Numbered from the stretch's first letter, positions 35,398 through 44,322 are shown. The stretch: 64,000 bases of DNA from Spirosoma panaciterrae DSM 21099 (GCF_000374025.1 NZ_KB893217.1:222141-286140); one strand, 5' to 3'. Made by a program: numbers and translations. The notes: generated from the sequence alone by a model not told the origin.

Positions 35398-37923
35398 ATG
35401 CGTACTCAACTAGTCATTATACTTTGTATCGGTCTGCTGGGCTTTACTTACGATACGCCCAATCTGGATAATTCGACACTAAAGGGTAAGCCGTTCAATA
35501 CCATCACGCTGGAACTATCGCTGAAGCCGTTTAAGAAGAATGACAAAGCCTACATCGGGCAGGTGGCAACGGAACTGTTTACGCAATGGTCGTCGCTGCT
35601 GCGGCATACCGATACGGTAGCAGTGATGCTCTGGACATCCGATGGGTCCGAGATTCTGGATTATACGGGGAAGCTGGATCAGCCGCTGGAATGGGCGAAG
35701 TACATGGGCAACCCGAACACAGAGCATGAAGTAGGCTCGGGACCAGCCGACCTGTCGCTCCACCAGCGGGCACTCCTGTACATGGACAACCCACCCGCTT
35801 TTACCTACGGCGATCTGAAATACATTATCCAGTCGCTGAAAGATGCGGGCAAACGCATTACGGGCAAACCTATTCGTGTTGGCGCTACCTTCGATCCGGG
35901 ACCGGAGTTTGCCCATTCGGAGTTTAAGTACAAAAAACACCCCGAAATTCTGGGCGGCAACGCGATGGGTCATAAAACGATGGTGAGTTGCTACTCTACC
36001 CTGAACGCCGACAAGCAGGCCTATGCGGGTTTTTCGAAAGGCATTCCGGCCAATACGCCATTCGGTACGTTTCTGGGTCGCCAGAGCCAGCACTTTCTGA
36101 CCGACCTGGGGTATGATTATCTCTGGCTCAGCAACGGATTTGGCTTTGGCGTAGAAGGCTGGTCATCGACGGGCGCTATTTTCGACGGGAAAGCCTTTGC
36201 GGCTGAAAAACTGGCCAACACCCGCGCGTTGATTGCGGGCTTCTGGAACCTGTTTCGGAACGAATGTCCTGCTTTTCAAATTCAGACGCGCGGTACCAAC
36301 CTCTCTACGGGAGCCGATCTGGCCCGCGATGGGGTTGATCTGAAACAGATCTACAGCGGCCATTACAATATGCTGCCTCCGCCCAATTCACCCTGGGCCG
36401 CGCTCGACGGTGATTTTGGCCTCGAAATGGTAGGCTATATGTCACGTATGGCTGAGTTGCCGGATGAGCGCTACCTGTTTCGTTACTACACGCACGACCC
36501 CTGGTGGGTCAACAGCCCCTGGCTGGATCGCTACGGGCAGGAACCGCACGACATTTACCTGCCGATGGCCGTAGCACGCATCAACGCGAAAGGCGAAATT
36601 AAGCTACCGACGCACCTGAATTTCCTGACGGCCGACAATACCTACGGCGAAATGCCTGCTCAGGTGCCCGACGAGGTGACCCCACACATTCTGAAGGCCC
36701 GTTACGATTCGCCAACGGCTCCGGGACCGCTCGTCTGGGTGTATCCGTTCGAAGAGTACCACACCTGGGCTTATAAAGATGGCAAACGCCTGCCCGAAAT
36801 CTATTACGGCGACTGGCTGATTCGTCAGGCGATCAACAACGGTTTCCCGCTCAACACCGTCCTGTCGACCAACTCGTTTCAGAACGTAGTGGCGGCAAAA
36901 CCGACTTATTTTAAGGAATCGGTATTGGTGTCGATTGTACCGGAAGCGAATTCTCCGCTCGAAAAGTCATTGATCGATTTCGTACAGAATGGGGGTAAAC
37001 TGCTGGTCTATGGCCCCGCCGATCATGCGGGTACCGCTTTTATGAATCTGCTGAATCTGCAAAATACGTCGGCGCTGGAGGGTGATTTTCAGGTGAGTTC
37101 AACTATTACTTTCGACAAACTGAGTCAGCCGTTTCCTGACAAGATTACGCACCGGGCCTTGTTTTCGGGCGGTGGTATTGCTACGCAGGTGAAGAACAAA
37201 GCTGATGCTGGTACAAAAGTCCTGGCAAAAATGACCCAGGGCAGCAACAGCCGCGATGTGGTGTGGGTACGCGAAAAATCCGATTGGAAAGGGGGCAAAG
37301 TGGCGTATGTACGGGGCACCAATTCGAGCAAATTTACCGGAGGAAAGCTCCTGACGCCCGACGATCCCGAACAACTGTTTACGGGCCCTCTACTCATGCG
37401 CTACGTTCTGAACGAGTTTGGGCTGGACTACCGCATCGACAAGAAGAATCCATCCGTTAAAAGCCCGGTTCTGGCCATCTCCCGCAGCAGCAACGGCTTT
37501 TTCTTCTCCGGCTATTGCCCCAACACGACTGTCACGCATCGCTTCAAAATGCCGCAGGGGGCCCCACTCCTGACAGGCTATGAAACTGAACTGACAAACG
37601 GCTACTCGGTCTATAACCTGCCGAAAGCCTGGCATAAGGAAAGCCGCTTTTTCGTCGAGCAGCCAGACGGTATCGTCTCTTGCCAGGAAATGACCTCCGG
37701 GGTTCAGCACATGAAACGCTGTGTACGACTGTCGGGCCTCAAAAACGCTACGGTACGCATTTATCCCGACGAAGGTGTGAGCGCGCAAGGCCTTCATGTG
37801 TATGCGAATACGGGCTATCCGTGGGGCAAAAAGCCACAAGCACCGCTCAAACCCGGCGATATGAAGTACGGCAATCACTACGTCGTCGAAAACGCAACTG
37901 GCGATTTAGTGGTGTTCTGGTGA
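35398..37923 (+). CDS. Unassigned secreted protein of a polysaccharide locus (glycosidase-like architecture)
   Basis: 841 residues; I do not recognise a family. An N-terminal signal segment (LVIILCIGLLGFTYD) indicates export. Residues about 30-420 have the rhythm of a TIM barrel with acidic and aromatic active-site-like stretches: RVGATFDPGPEFAHSEFKYK, YDYLWLSNGFGFGVEGW, YSGHYNMLPPPNSPW and YYTHDPWWVNSPWLDRYG. Residues about 510-700 resemble the glutamine-amidotransferase-like domain found in some beta-galactosidases (SPLEKSLIDFVQNGGKLLVY). A short beta-rich tail follows. It lies between SusD and a GH106-like rhamnosidase in one operon, so a glycoside hydrolase role is likely. The catalytic residues are guesses, and a carbohydrate-binding or lyase role is possible. 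Confidence 0.8.
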   Translation: MRTQLVIILCIGLLGFTYDTPNLDNSTLKGKPFNTITLELSLKPFKKNDKAYIGQVATELFTQWSSLLRHTDTVAVMLWTSDGSEILDYTGKLDQPLEWAKYMGNPNTEHEVGSGPADLSLHQRALLYMDNPPAFTYGDLKYIIQSLKDAGKRITGKPIRVGATFDPGPEFAHSEFKYKKHPEILGGNAMGHKTMVSCYSTLNADKQAYAGFSKGIPANTPFGTFLGRQSQHFLTDLGYDYLWLSNGFGFGVEGWSSTGAIFDGKAFAAEKLANTRALIAGFWNLFRNECPAFQIQTRGTNLSTGADLARDGVDLKQIYSGHYNMLPPPNSPWAALDGDFGLEMVGYMSRMAELPDERYLFRYYTHDPWWVNSPWLDRYGQEPHDIYLPMAVARINAKGEIKLPTHLNFLTADNTYGEMPAQVPDEVTPHILKARYDSPTAPGPLVWVYPFEEYHTWAYKDGKRLPEIYYGDWLIRQAINNGFPLNTVLSTNSFQNVVAAKPTYFKESVLVSIVPEANSPLEKSLIDFVQNGGKLLVYGPADHAGTAFMNLLNLQNTSALEGDFQVSSTITFDKLSQPFPDKITHRALFSGGGIATQVKNKADAGTKVLAKMTQGSNSRDVVWVREKSDWKGGKVAYVRGTNSSKFTGGKLLTPDDPEQLFTGPLLMRYVLNEFGLDYRIDKKNPSVKSPVLAISRSSNGFFFSGYCPNTTVTHRFKMPQGAPLLTGYETELTNGYSVYNLPKAWHKESRFFVEQPDGIVSCQEMTSGVQHMKRCVRLSGLKNATVRIYPDEGVSAQGLHVYANTGYPWGKKPQAPLKPGDMKYGNHYVVENATGDLVVFW

Positions 37924-37928
37924 TAACA

Positions 37929-38160
37929 ATAGAACCGCATCGGCGGACCGACAGATTATTATGATCTGCGTAAACCATAAAGCTGTTTAGGCTTTCAGTT
38001 CGAGAGATTTTTTTTCATCCCGACGCAGGAGGGATCTTTGGGAAAGGCTGAAAATGGCCAGCCACAGAAGATCCCTCCTGCGTCGGGATGAAAAAAACCA
38101 CTCAACTCTTATCCCTTTTTCAAAATCCCTAAACAGGTCCCATAAGAACCTGTGTTCTAT
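37929..38160. repeat. Degenerate ATAGAACACAGA-family repeat, apparently split by another repeat (copy 3)
   Basis: The outer ends ATAGAAC (37929-37935) and GTTCTAT (38154-38160) match the ends of the 35304-35383 element, and the inner stretch with ACAGATTATTATGATCTGCG resembles its left arm. The middle is occupied by the second family, at 38009-38097. The simplest reading is insertion of one repeat into another. Confidence 0.5.
38009..38097. repeat. Long palindromic repeat (TCATCCCGACGCAGGAGGGA family), copy 2
   Basis: Perfect 30-base arms (38009-38038 and 38068-38097) flank a 29-base loop. The arms share a 23-base core with the element at 28793-28885, while the loops differ. Confidence 0.87.
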
Positions 38161-38180
38161 CTGACAATCCTTATACCTTC

Positions 38181-40919
38181 ATGAAATTCATTTTTACACT
38201 CCCTGTCATAGGGTTGTTTGCGGTTATGGGTTTGTTTCAGAAGCCCATTCCGAAAGCCGATACAATTACCTATGCATCCCTGAAAGAAGGGTTCAAAAAT
38301 CCACCCATCCACGCCCGGCCAAAGGTATACTGGTGGTGGCTCAATGGGTATGTCGATACGGTTCGGCTGAAAGAAGAACTCCAGGCCATTAAAAAGGCGG
38401 GCATGGGCGGTGTCGATATTTTTGAGATCGGCCTCCCTCCTGCCAGCGATGCCAACCGGATGATTCCGGCAGGACCTGCTTTCATGGGCGACACCTCGGT
38501 TAAAACCATTGCAATGGCCATCCGCGAAGCGGGCAAGCTGGGGCTGGAGGTTGGCCTGAATCTGGCTAGTAGCTGGAATGCAGGAGGTAGTTGGGTGAAA
38601 CCGCAGTACGCAGCCAAAACCATCTACTTCTCCAAACTGACAGCCAAAGGAAGTGACGGGGTGTCTATCAAACTGCCTTTCCCCACCATTACACCCGATC
38701 GACAGGGGGCGAAACGGCCTATTGCGTATCGGCCCGATGGCAAACCAGCCTACTACGAGGAAATTGCCGTAGTCGCGCTACCCGCTGGTCAGAATGCCCA
38801 GTTAGATACGACCAACATCATCAATGTATCGGCCTTTTTCGACCCTAAAACCGAACAGTTAAGCTGGAAAGCCCCCGCAGGGAACTGGGACATCTATCGG
38901 TACATCTGCTCCAACTCGGGCGAGCAACTGATCCGACCCACACCGCATTCGGTTGGACCAATCATTGACCATTTCGATTCGACGGCGACCCGAATGCACG
39001 TCATGTATTTTATTAATAAGCTGAAACCATACATCGGCGACTTTAGCAAGAGTCCGCTCAAAAACCTGTACCTTGCCAGCTACGAAGCCAAAGAATTTAC
39101 CTGGACGCCTACTCTACCCGCAGCGTTTCGAAAGCTACACGGCTACGACCTATACAAGTTTCTACCCGCCATTTTCAACAAAGACGCGTATCGACCCGAA
39201 CAAGTAAAATCATTCCAGTTCGACTTCGACAAAACCCTGTCGGAACTGATGATTAACAACCACTACCGCAAGTCGAAAGAGATTTGTAATAGCTTTGGTT
39301 TACAGATCATTTCGGAATCGGGCGGGCCAGGGCATTTGCATCACATTCCGGTAGAAACCCTGAAAGCCTTGGGCACACTGGACGTACCGCGTGGCGAATA
39401 CTGGTACAACCGGGAGTTCTTCATGGAAGCCGATAAGGATAGTCTGGTCGATATGATTTACCTGGTGAAGGAGATTGCAGCCGCGTCGCACATTTACAAA
39501 CGCGGGATCGTCGAAGAAGAGTCGTTCACCAGCTACTGGGACTGGCAGGAAGGTCCCTCCGATCTCAAACCTCTGGCCGACCGGGCGTTCTGCGAAGGGA
39601 TGAATCGACTGGTTATTCACGGGTTTACCCATAATCCAACGGGCATGGGCTATCCGGGCATTGCGTATTTTGCAGGTACGCATTATAACGACCGCAACGG
39701 CTGGTGGCCCAAAGCCAAACCGTTCAACGACTACCTGGCTCGCATTTCGTACATCCTGCAAAAGACGCATTTTGTAGCCGACGTGCTTCATTATTATGGC
39801 GACAACATTCCGAATCTGATACCGCCCAAAAACACCCGCTTTGCCGTTGGGCCGGGCTACGATTACGAGGTCATTAACACGGACGTTTTGCTGAACGATC
39901 TGACCGTTGAAAATGGAAAATGGGTATTGCCGGGCGTTGGCCAGTATTCGGTTATGCATATGGGCAGCGAAGGGAAGACACCACCGGAAGTCCGGGCAAA
40001 ACTGAAGCAGTTGGCGGCCAAAGGGGCCAAACTGGTGGAAGCGACCAATTCTCCGCTCGAAGCGCTGCAATCTATGAACATTGGCCCCGACTTCAGCTAT
40101 ACCGGGCAGAAAGCCGATCAACGTCATACACCCATCGACCACATACATTACCAGCACAATGGTCTGGATTTTTATCTGATTCGGAATACAACGAACCGCT
40201 GGGTTTCGAAAGATTGCTATTTCCGGCAAACGGCCAAAACTCCCGAACTTTGGAACCCCGTATCGGGTGAAGTGAGCGCGATTGCTTCGTATCAGCGGGA
40301 GACCCATCGCATCAAAATTCCAATCACGTTGCCCCCATACGGTACTTATTTCGTAGTCTTTAACCCAACGGCTACCAATTCGAAAGTGGTGGCAACAGGG
40401 TTGGAAGACCCGTCAAAAGCCGTTCCGGTCATGGCGCTGGACGGTCCCTGGCAACTTACGTTCCCAAAAGGATGGGGCGCTCCGGCATCGGCCACCTTTC
40501 CGAAACTGATTTCCTGGACCCAGTCAGACCAGAACGGGATCAGGTATTTTTCGGGTATAGCGACCTATCAGCAAACGTTTCAGTATAATCCTCTGGCTAG
40601 TAAACCAAAGCGACTTTATCTGGACCTGGGCCGGATTGCTAAAGTTGGGGAAGTCTGGCTGAACAACAAGCCGCTCGGCATCGCCTGGACGCCCCCCTAC
40701 CGTGTCGATATTACAGATGCCATCAAACCCGGCTCCAACGTACTGAAAGTAGAGGTGGGCAATACCTGGTCGAATCGACTAACGGGTGATGGCATTACGG
40801 GTGAGAAATTCACCAAAACCAATATTACGAAAGCCAACAAAAATCTGGTTTCGTGGGGTGAATTACCGCTGATTGAGTCGGGGTTATTAGGGCCAGTGAA
40901 GGTGTTGATGGTGCCATAA
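38181..40919 (+). CDS. Glycoside hydrolase, GH106-like (alpha-L-rhamnosidase)
   Basis: 912 residues with an export signal (FIFTLPVIGLFAVMGLF). The opening ARPKVYWWWLNGYVDT and the GMGGVDIFEIGLPP stretch are typical of the GH106 catalytic barrel. Conserved acidic positions lie in LQIISESGGPGHLHH and RGIVEEESFTSYWDWQ, the latter followed by LVIHGFTHNPTGMGYPG. The C-terminal 200 residues form a galactose-binding-like beta-sandwich (LYLDLGRIAKVGEVWLNNKP). Characterised GH106 enzymes remove alpha-L-rhamnose from pectins such as rhamnogalacturonan II. It ends the SusCD-linked run before the REP array. At 912 residues it is shorter than the well-studied Bacteroides enzyme. Confidence 0.88.
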   Translation: MKFIFTLPVIGLFAVMGLFQKPIPKADTITYASLKEGFKNPPIHARPKVYWWWLNGYVDTVRLKEELQAIKKAGMGGVDIFEIGLPPASDANRMIPAGPAFMGDTSVKTIAMAIREAGKLGLEVGLNLASSWNAGGSWVKPQYAAKTIYFSKLTAKGSDGVSIKLPFPTITPDRQGAKRPIAYRPDGKPAYYEEIAVVALPAGQNAQLDTTNIINVSAFFDPKTEQLSWKAPAGNWDIYRYICSNSGEQLIRPTPHSVGPIIDHFDSTATRMHVMYFINKLKPYIGDFSKSPLKNLYLASYEAKEFTWTPTLPAAFRKLHGYDLYKFLPAIFNKDAYRPEQVKSFQFDFDKTLSELMINNHYRKSKEICNSFGLQIISESGGPGHLHHIPVETLKALGTLDVPRGEYWYNREFFMEADKDSLVDMIYLVKEIAAASHIYKRGIVEEESFTSYWDWQEGPSDLKPLADRAFCEGMNRLVIHGFTHNPTGMGYPGIAYFAGTHYNDRNGWWPKAKPFNDYLARISYILQKTHFVADVLHYYGDNIPNLIPPKNTRFAVGPGYDYEVINTDVLLNDLTVENGKWVLPGVGQYSVMHMGSEGKTPPEVRAKLKQLAAKGAKLVEATNSPLEALQSMNIGPDFSYTGQKADQRHTPIDHIHYQHNGLDFYLIRNTTNRWVSKDCYFRQTAKTPELWNPVSGEVSAIASYQRETHRIKIPITLPPYGTYFVVFNPTATNSKVVATGLEDPSKAVPVMALDGPWQLTFPKGWGAPASATFPKLISWTQSDQNGIRYFSGIATYQQTFQYNPLASKPKRLYLDLGRIAKVGEVWLNNKPLGIAWTPPYRVDITDAIKPGSNVLKVEVGNTWSNRLTGDGITGEKFTKTNITKANKNLVSWGELPLIESGLLGPVKVLMVP

Positions 40920-40928
40920 AGTTGTTGC

Positions 40929-41251
40929 GCCCCTCTGGGGCTTATTAGATTAGGATGTGCATGAAAGCTACCTACATTACGCCCCGCTGGGGCTTGTTAG
41001 GCGCGTATGGTCATGAAAGCTACTGACATTATGCCCCACTGGGGCATGTACATAGAGATGAACATGGCAGCTATCAGCATTAAACTCCTCTGACGCTTAG
41101 CAAATTAACATACCAATTATTTTCGTCGACATTGTATTCTTCACGAGTCATTGATACAAACTGTAAGTCTAAACGACAAAGTTAAGCCCCGGAGGGGCAC
41201 AATGTCGGTAGCTATCGATAGTACGCCCCAACCTAAAAGCCCCATAGGGGC
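40929..41251. repeat. REP array: five GCCCC-N3-GGGGC hairpins in two orientations
   Basis: Three forward units have hairpins at 40929-40941, 40981-40993 and 41033-41045, exactly 52 bases apart, and the second and third are preceded by the shared leader CATGAAAGCTAC. Two inverted units have hairpins at 41186-41198 and 41239-41251, 53 bases apart, with the complementary leader. About 140 bases of A+T-rich unique DNA lie between the two sets. The array fills the 372-base gap just upstream of the Y1 transposase gene, the classic setting of REP sequences and their RAYT. Confidence 0.85.
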
Positions 41252-41291
41252 GCAATACTAGTAGCCATAAACAACTTTAACCCCTTTAAGC

Positions 41292-41765
41292 ATGGCCAAC
41301 ACGTATACACAACTTGACATTCAATTAGTATTCGCTGTAAAAGGGCGCGATAGTCTAATTGAGAAAAGCTGGAAGGAAGAATTATACCGATACATTACCA
41401 GTATCGTGCAAAACCATAATCATAAACTACTGGCTATCAATGGCATGCCCGATCACATTCACATTTTCATCGGCTATAATCCCGCTCAACTGCTTCCTAA
41501 ATTAGTGGAAGAAATAAAGACCTCCTCGAACAAACATATCAATACCAACCGGCTATCCCGCTTCCCATTTAGCTGGCAAGCAGGGTACGGTGCTTTCTCC
41601 TACGGCCGTTCACAACGCGCCGATGTCATTCGTTACATTGATCGACAGGAGGATCATCACCGACGGAGATCGCTTGGCGACGAATACCGACTCATGCTGC
41701 AAAAATTTGAAGTGGACTACAAAGAAGCCTACCTGTTTGAGTTTCTTGAGAACGTAACTGAATAA
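41292..41765 (+). CDS. REP-associated tyrosine transposase (IS200/IS605 Y1 family)
   Basis: 157 residues of the Y1 (HUH) single-strand transposase fold. The HUH pair is His55/His57 in MPDHIHIFIG and the nucleophile is Tyr115 in ADVIRYIDRQEDHH. It begins with TQLDIQLVFAVKGRD, as in IS200 TnpA. It is not flanked by insertion-sequence ends but by an array of REP-like hairpins, so it is best read as a RAYT. The coding stretch looks richer in A+T than its neighbours. It sits inside a polysaccharide locus and its stop is two bases before the next start, so it may have inserted between operon genes. Confidence 0.88.
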   Translation: MANTYTQLDIQLVFAVKGRDSLIEKSWKEELYRYITSIVQNHNHKLLAINGMPDHIHIFIGYNPAQLLPKLVEEIKTSSNKHINTNRLSRFPFSWQAGYGAFSYGRSQRADVIRYIDRQEDHHRRRSLGDEYRLMLQKFEVDYKEAYLFEFLENVTE

Positions 41766-41767
41766 TT

Positions 41768-42691
41768 ATGACAAAACCTATCTGGCATCTTCTGCTGATA
41801 CTAATTGTGTTGAGTAATCTCGCATTTTCGGCTGGTGGTCAGTCTGTCGCGACTTCTTCCTCAAATACCCCCACTCGTGTTCACGATGTGGTATACGGGC
41901 GCAAATTCGGTACGGCCCTTACGATGGATGTGCTGAAACCGGCCAAACCGAATGGTATTGGCGTCGTGTTTTTAATGAGCGGTGGCTGGCATTCCGACTA
42001 CAGTATGATTGAGAAGCGGCTTAAGCACTTTCATTATTTCACCGAACGAGGACAAACCGTCTTTCTGATTCTGCATGGTTCGGCGCCCCGCTTTCAGGTT
42101 GCTGAAGCAGTGCAGGATATTCATCGGGCCATACGCTTTATTCGGTACCATGCGGCAGAGTATAGCGTCGATCCCAATCGATTGGGCATATCGGGTATGA
42201 GTTCGGGGGGACATTTATCTGTATCAATTGGTACGGGTGTTGCGCGTAAGGAGGTAGCAGATACGGTCAGAACCGACGACCCTATTGACCGAGTATCGAG
42301 CCGAGTACAAGCCGTAGCCTGTTTCTTTCCACCAGCCGATCTGGTCAATTATGGCAATACCGGACGACTGTTTGTCGAATGTGATACAGTTCGTCGTTTC
42401 TGGCCGCAGTTTGGGGTAGAAGGTAAATCCAGAGCAGAGAAGTTGAAAGTCATGGAAGATTTATCGCCATACAAGGCTATCAGTCCCGACGATGCCCCAA
42501 CGCTCATATTGCACGGGACCGTCGATCCACTGGTGCCGCTCGAACAATCTGAACGGTTTATCGCCAAATTGAAAGCGACGGGCGTACCTGCTCAATTGAT
42601 CATTCATCAGGGCGGGGCACACGGCTGGGATGAAACCTGGGAATCGGACCTGAACATACTGGCCGACTGGTTTGAAAAATATACGAAATAG
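41768..42691 (+). CDS. Secreted alpha/beta hydrolase (esterase/lipase-like)
   Basis: 307 residues. A signal peptide (LLLILIVLSNLAFSAGGQ) is followed by an alpha/beta hydrolase domain. The nucleophile elbow is GISGMSSGGHLS, with the serine in G-M-S-S-G; the acid is the aspartate in HGTVDPLVPLEQ and the histidine is in GGAHGWDE. The oxyanion region is FLMSGGWHSDY. Enzymes of this kind in polysaccharide loci remove acetyl or feruloyl groups. It lies two bases after the transposase gene and before an SGNH hydrolase, so two esterases act side by side. The exact ester is inferred only from context. Confidence 0.9.
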   Translation: MTKPIWHLLLILIVLSNLAFSAGGQSVATSSSNTPTRVHDVVYGRKFGTALTMDVLKPAKPNGIGVVFLMSGGWHSDYSMIEKRLKHFHYFTERGQTVFLILHGSAPRFQVAEAVQDIHRAIRFIRYHAAEYSVDPNRLGISGMSSGGHLSVSIGTGVARKEVADTVRTDDPIDRVSSRVQAVACFFPPADLVNYGNTGRLFVECDTVRRFWPQFGVEGKSRAEKLKVMEDLSPYKAISPDDAPTLILHGTVDPLVPLEQSERFIAKLKATGVPAQLIIHQGGAHGWDETWESDLNILADWFEKYTK

Positions 42692-42772
42692 GAGACTGAT
42701 GTAACACGGGTGGGAACCCATGATAAGTAGCAGCCAATCGTGGGTTTTCATCCGTGTTACATCAGCTTCCTA
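42689..42772. repeat. Imperfect 36-base palindrome between two esterase genes
   Basis: Left arm 42689-42724 and right arm 42737-42772 are near reverse complements (a few mismatches) around a 12-base loop. The left arm includes the stop codon of the alpha/beta hydrolase gene. It has no T tract. It does not match the other palindromic families of the window. Confidence 0.75.
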
Positions 42773-42787
42773 TAAATCTGTTAGGCA

Positions 42788-43492
42788 ATGAAAACACTCC
42801 TTCTCATCCTCAGCTTATTCTGTTTATCCATTGTCAGTTTAGCGCAACCGGCTGATTCAGCGACCTATTTAGCCCATGTCAAAACCGAATTAAACGCGGT
42901 TTGGCCGAAAAACCGGACTATCAACCTGGTCTTTCATGGGCATTCGGTACCCGCTGGCTACTGGCACGACCACGAAGTGCATACCCTGGAATCGTATCCG
43001 AATTTATTACTGGCGAAACTAAAGGCCCAATATCCATACGCCGTTGTCAATGTGATTGTTACGGCCATCGGGGGCGAAAACGCCATTAAAGGCCAAACCC
43101 GATTTGAATCGGATGTGCTCGTTCACAAACCCGATGTGCTGTTTATCGACTACGCCCTCAACGACCGCTTTTCCGATATCGGTAAGGTTCGGGAAGCCTG
43201 GGAGAAAATGATTCAATCAACTCAGGCTCAACACATACCCGTTATTCTGCTTACGCCCTCTCCCGACCAGCGGTTGAACATACTCGATGATAAAAACCTA
43301 CTGGAACCCTATGTGCAGTTGATCCACCAATTGGCGGGTCAGTACCATACCGGTCTGGCAGATCCGTACACGTCATTTAAGCAGATTGCCAAACGGGGTG
43401 AGTTAACAAATTACATGTCGCACGTAAACCACCCGAATAAAGCCGGGCATGAGGTTATCGTGGGTGAGTTGCTGAAATGGTTCAGGAAGTGA
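42788..43492 (+). CDS. Secreted SGNH/GDSL-family hydrolase
   Basis: 234 residues with a signal peptide (LLLILSLFCLSIVSLAQ). SGNH blocks are present: block I as LVFHGHSVPAGYW, where GHS replaces GDS, block III with IDYALNDR, and block V as SHVNHPNKAGHEVI with the D/N-x-x-H-like catalytic histidine. Such enzymes deacetylate carbohydrates, for example rhamnogalacturonan acetylesterases. With the neighbouring alpha/beta hydrolase it suggests that the target glycan is acetylated. Its 3' end overlaps the convergent regulator gene by 11 bases. Confidence 0.88.
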   Translation: MKTLLLILSLFCLSIVSLAQPADSATYLAHVKTELNAVWPKNRTINLVFHGHSVPAGYWHDHEVHTLESYPNLLLAKLKAQYPYAVVNVIVTAIGGENAIKGQTRFESDVLVHKPDVLFIDYALNDRFSDIGKVREAWEKMIQSTQAQHIPVILLTPSPDQRLNILDDKNLLEPYVQLIHQLAGQYHTGLADPYTSFKQIAKRGELTNYMSHVNHPNKAGHEVIVGELLKWFRK

Positions 43493-44282
43493 TTGGATTG
43501 GACGGCCGCTGAAGCTGCTCAGGATTGGCGATCACCGCAAATTTGTACTTATCACCGTGGTAATATGACTGCTCGATCTCGACGATTTGATCGCCCGTAC
43601 AGATCACCGCACTATCCAGCACAAAAACGGGAGTCGGCTTGCTCAGGTCAAAATTGGTGGTATTCGGTTCCAGAATTTTCACCCCCAGCGTTTGCTGCAC
43701 CTCCGCTATTTTGAGTCGGTAATTATCTTCGTAGACTTTGAAATACGAAATCTCTGTAGGTAACCGATTGATTTTGGGGCACAACGTCAGCGAAATATAT
43801 TTTACCTCATCCTTGATCAACAGATCGTCGGCATAGCGCAGTTGGTGCAGTTTCATAACGGGCCCATCGATAATAAAATGACGCCCGTTGATTTCCGACG
43901 AAATCCCATCCTGTAGAATCGTCTTTTCCAGCACAATATTCTTAGGCGTAAACCCTTCCGCGATCAGGCTATCGTGAAACCCCCGCCGGGTAGCGTATAT
44001 CGATCCCAAGGTACGGAGCAGGTGATGGTCTTCGGTGCGATTGAGGACGTAGGTTCCCTTGCCTTTAATGCGCCGGGCCCAGCCTTTCGATTCAATTTCG
44101 AGCAGGGTTTTACGGGCCGTGGTATTGCTGATATGGAACGTTTTGATCAGTTCGTTCTCCGACGGAATCTGGTCGCCCGGTTGCAGTTCTCCCCGTTTTA
44201 TTTTGTCAATGATGCTTTCGCTAAGAGCGATAAATTTCGCCTTATGGGTTTCGGGTTCAGCAACTGTTCGTTTCTTTTCCAT
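43482..44282 (-). CDS. GntR-family regulator with UTRA ligand domain (HutC type)
   Basis: 266 residues. The N-terminal winged helix (about 17-82) has IDKIKRGELQPGDQIPSENE and the recognition helix in ISNTTARKTLLEIESKGWAR, followed by the wing RRIKGKGTYV. The UTRA effector domain (about 100-255) includes EVKYISLTLCPKIN and ends with VEIEQSYYHGDKYKFAVI. HutC-type regulators bind small sugars or acids and release palindromic operators. Located at the end of the polysaccharide locus, it is the best candidate to bind the matching palindromes at 27394 and 28945. It is transcribed with the thioesterase gene upstream (40-base gap). The ATG at 44282 is chosen over a TTG at 44300. Confidence 0.92.
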   Translation of the reverse strand: MEKKRTVAEPETHKAKFIALSESIIDKIKRGELQPGDQIPSENELIKTFHISNTTARKTLLEIESKGWARRIKGKGTYVLNRTEDHHLLRTLGSIYATRRGFHDSLIAEGFTPKNIVLEKTILQDGISSEINGRHFIIDGPVMKLHQLRYADDLLIKDEVKYISLTLCPKINRLPTEISYFKVYEDNYRLKIAEVQQTLGVKILEPNTTNFDLSKPTPVFVLDSAVICTGDQIVEIEQSYYHGDKYKFAVIANPEQLQRPSNPITS

Positions 44283-44322
44283 TCGGTGCAGCGATACCAA
44301 CGTTTTCTGGTACCAGGGTTAT

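Noticed and set aside
39300-40307. Long reverse-strand open frame (335 codons) inside the GH106-like gene
   Set aside because: It lies fully antisense to a well-supported gene, has no recognisable domain and follows from the codon bias of the forward gene.
40929-41251. Possible CRISPR-like array because of regularly spaced repeats
   Set aside because: The units are whole 52-base repeats with a conserved hairpin and leader, the copies also occur inverted, there are no unique spacers and no cas genes. A REP array with its transposase explains it.
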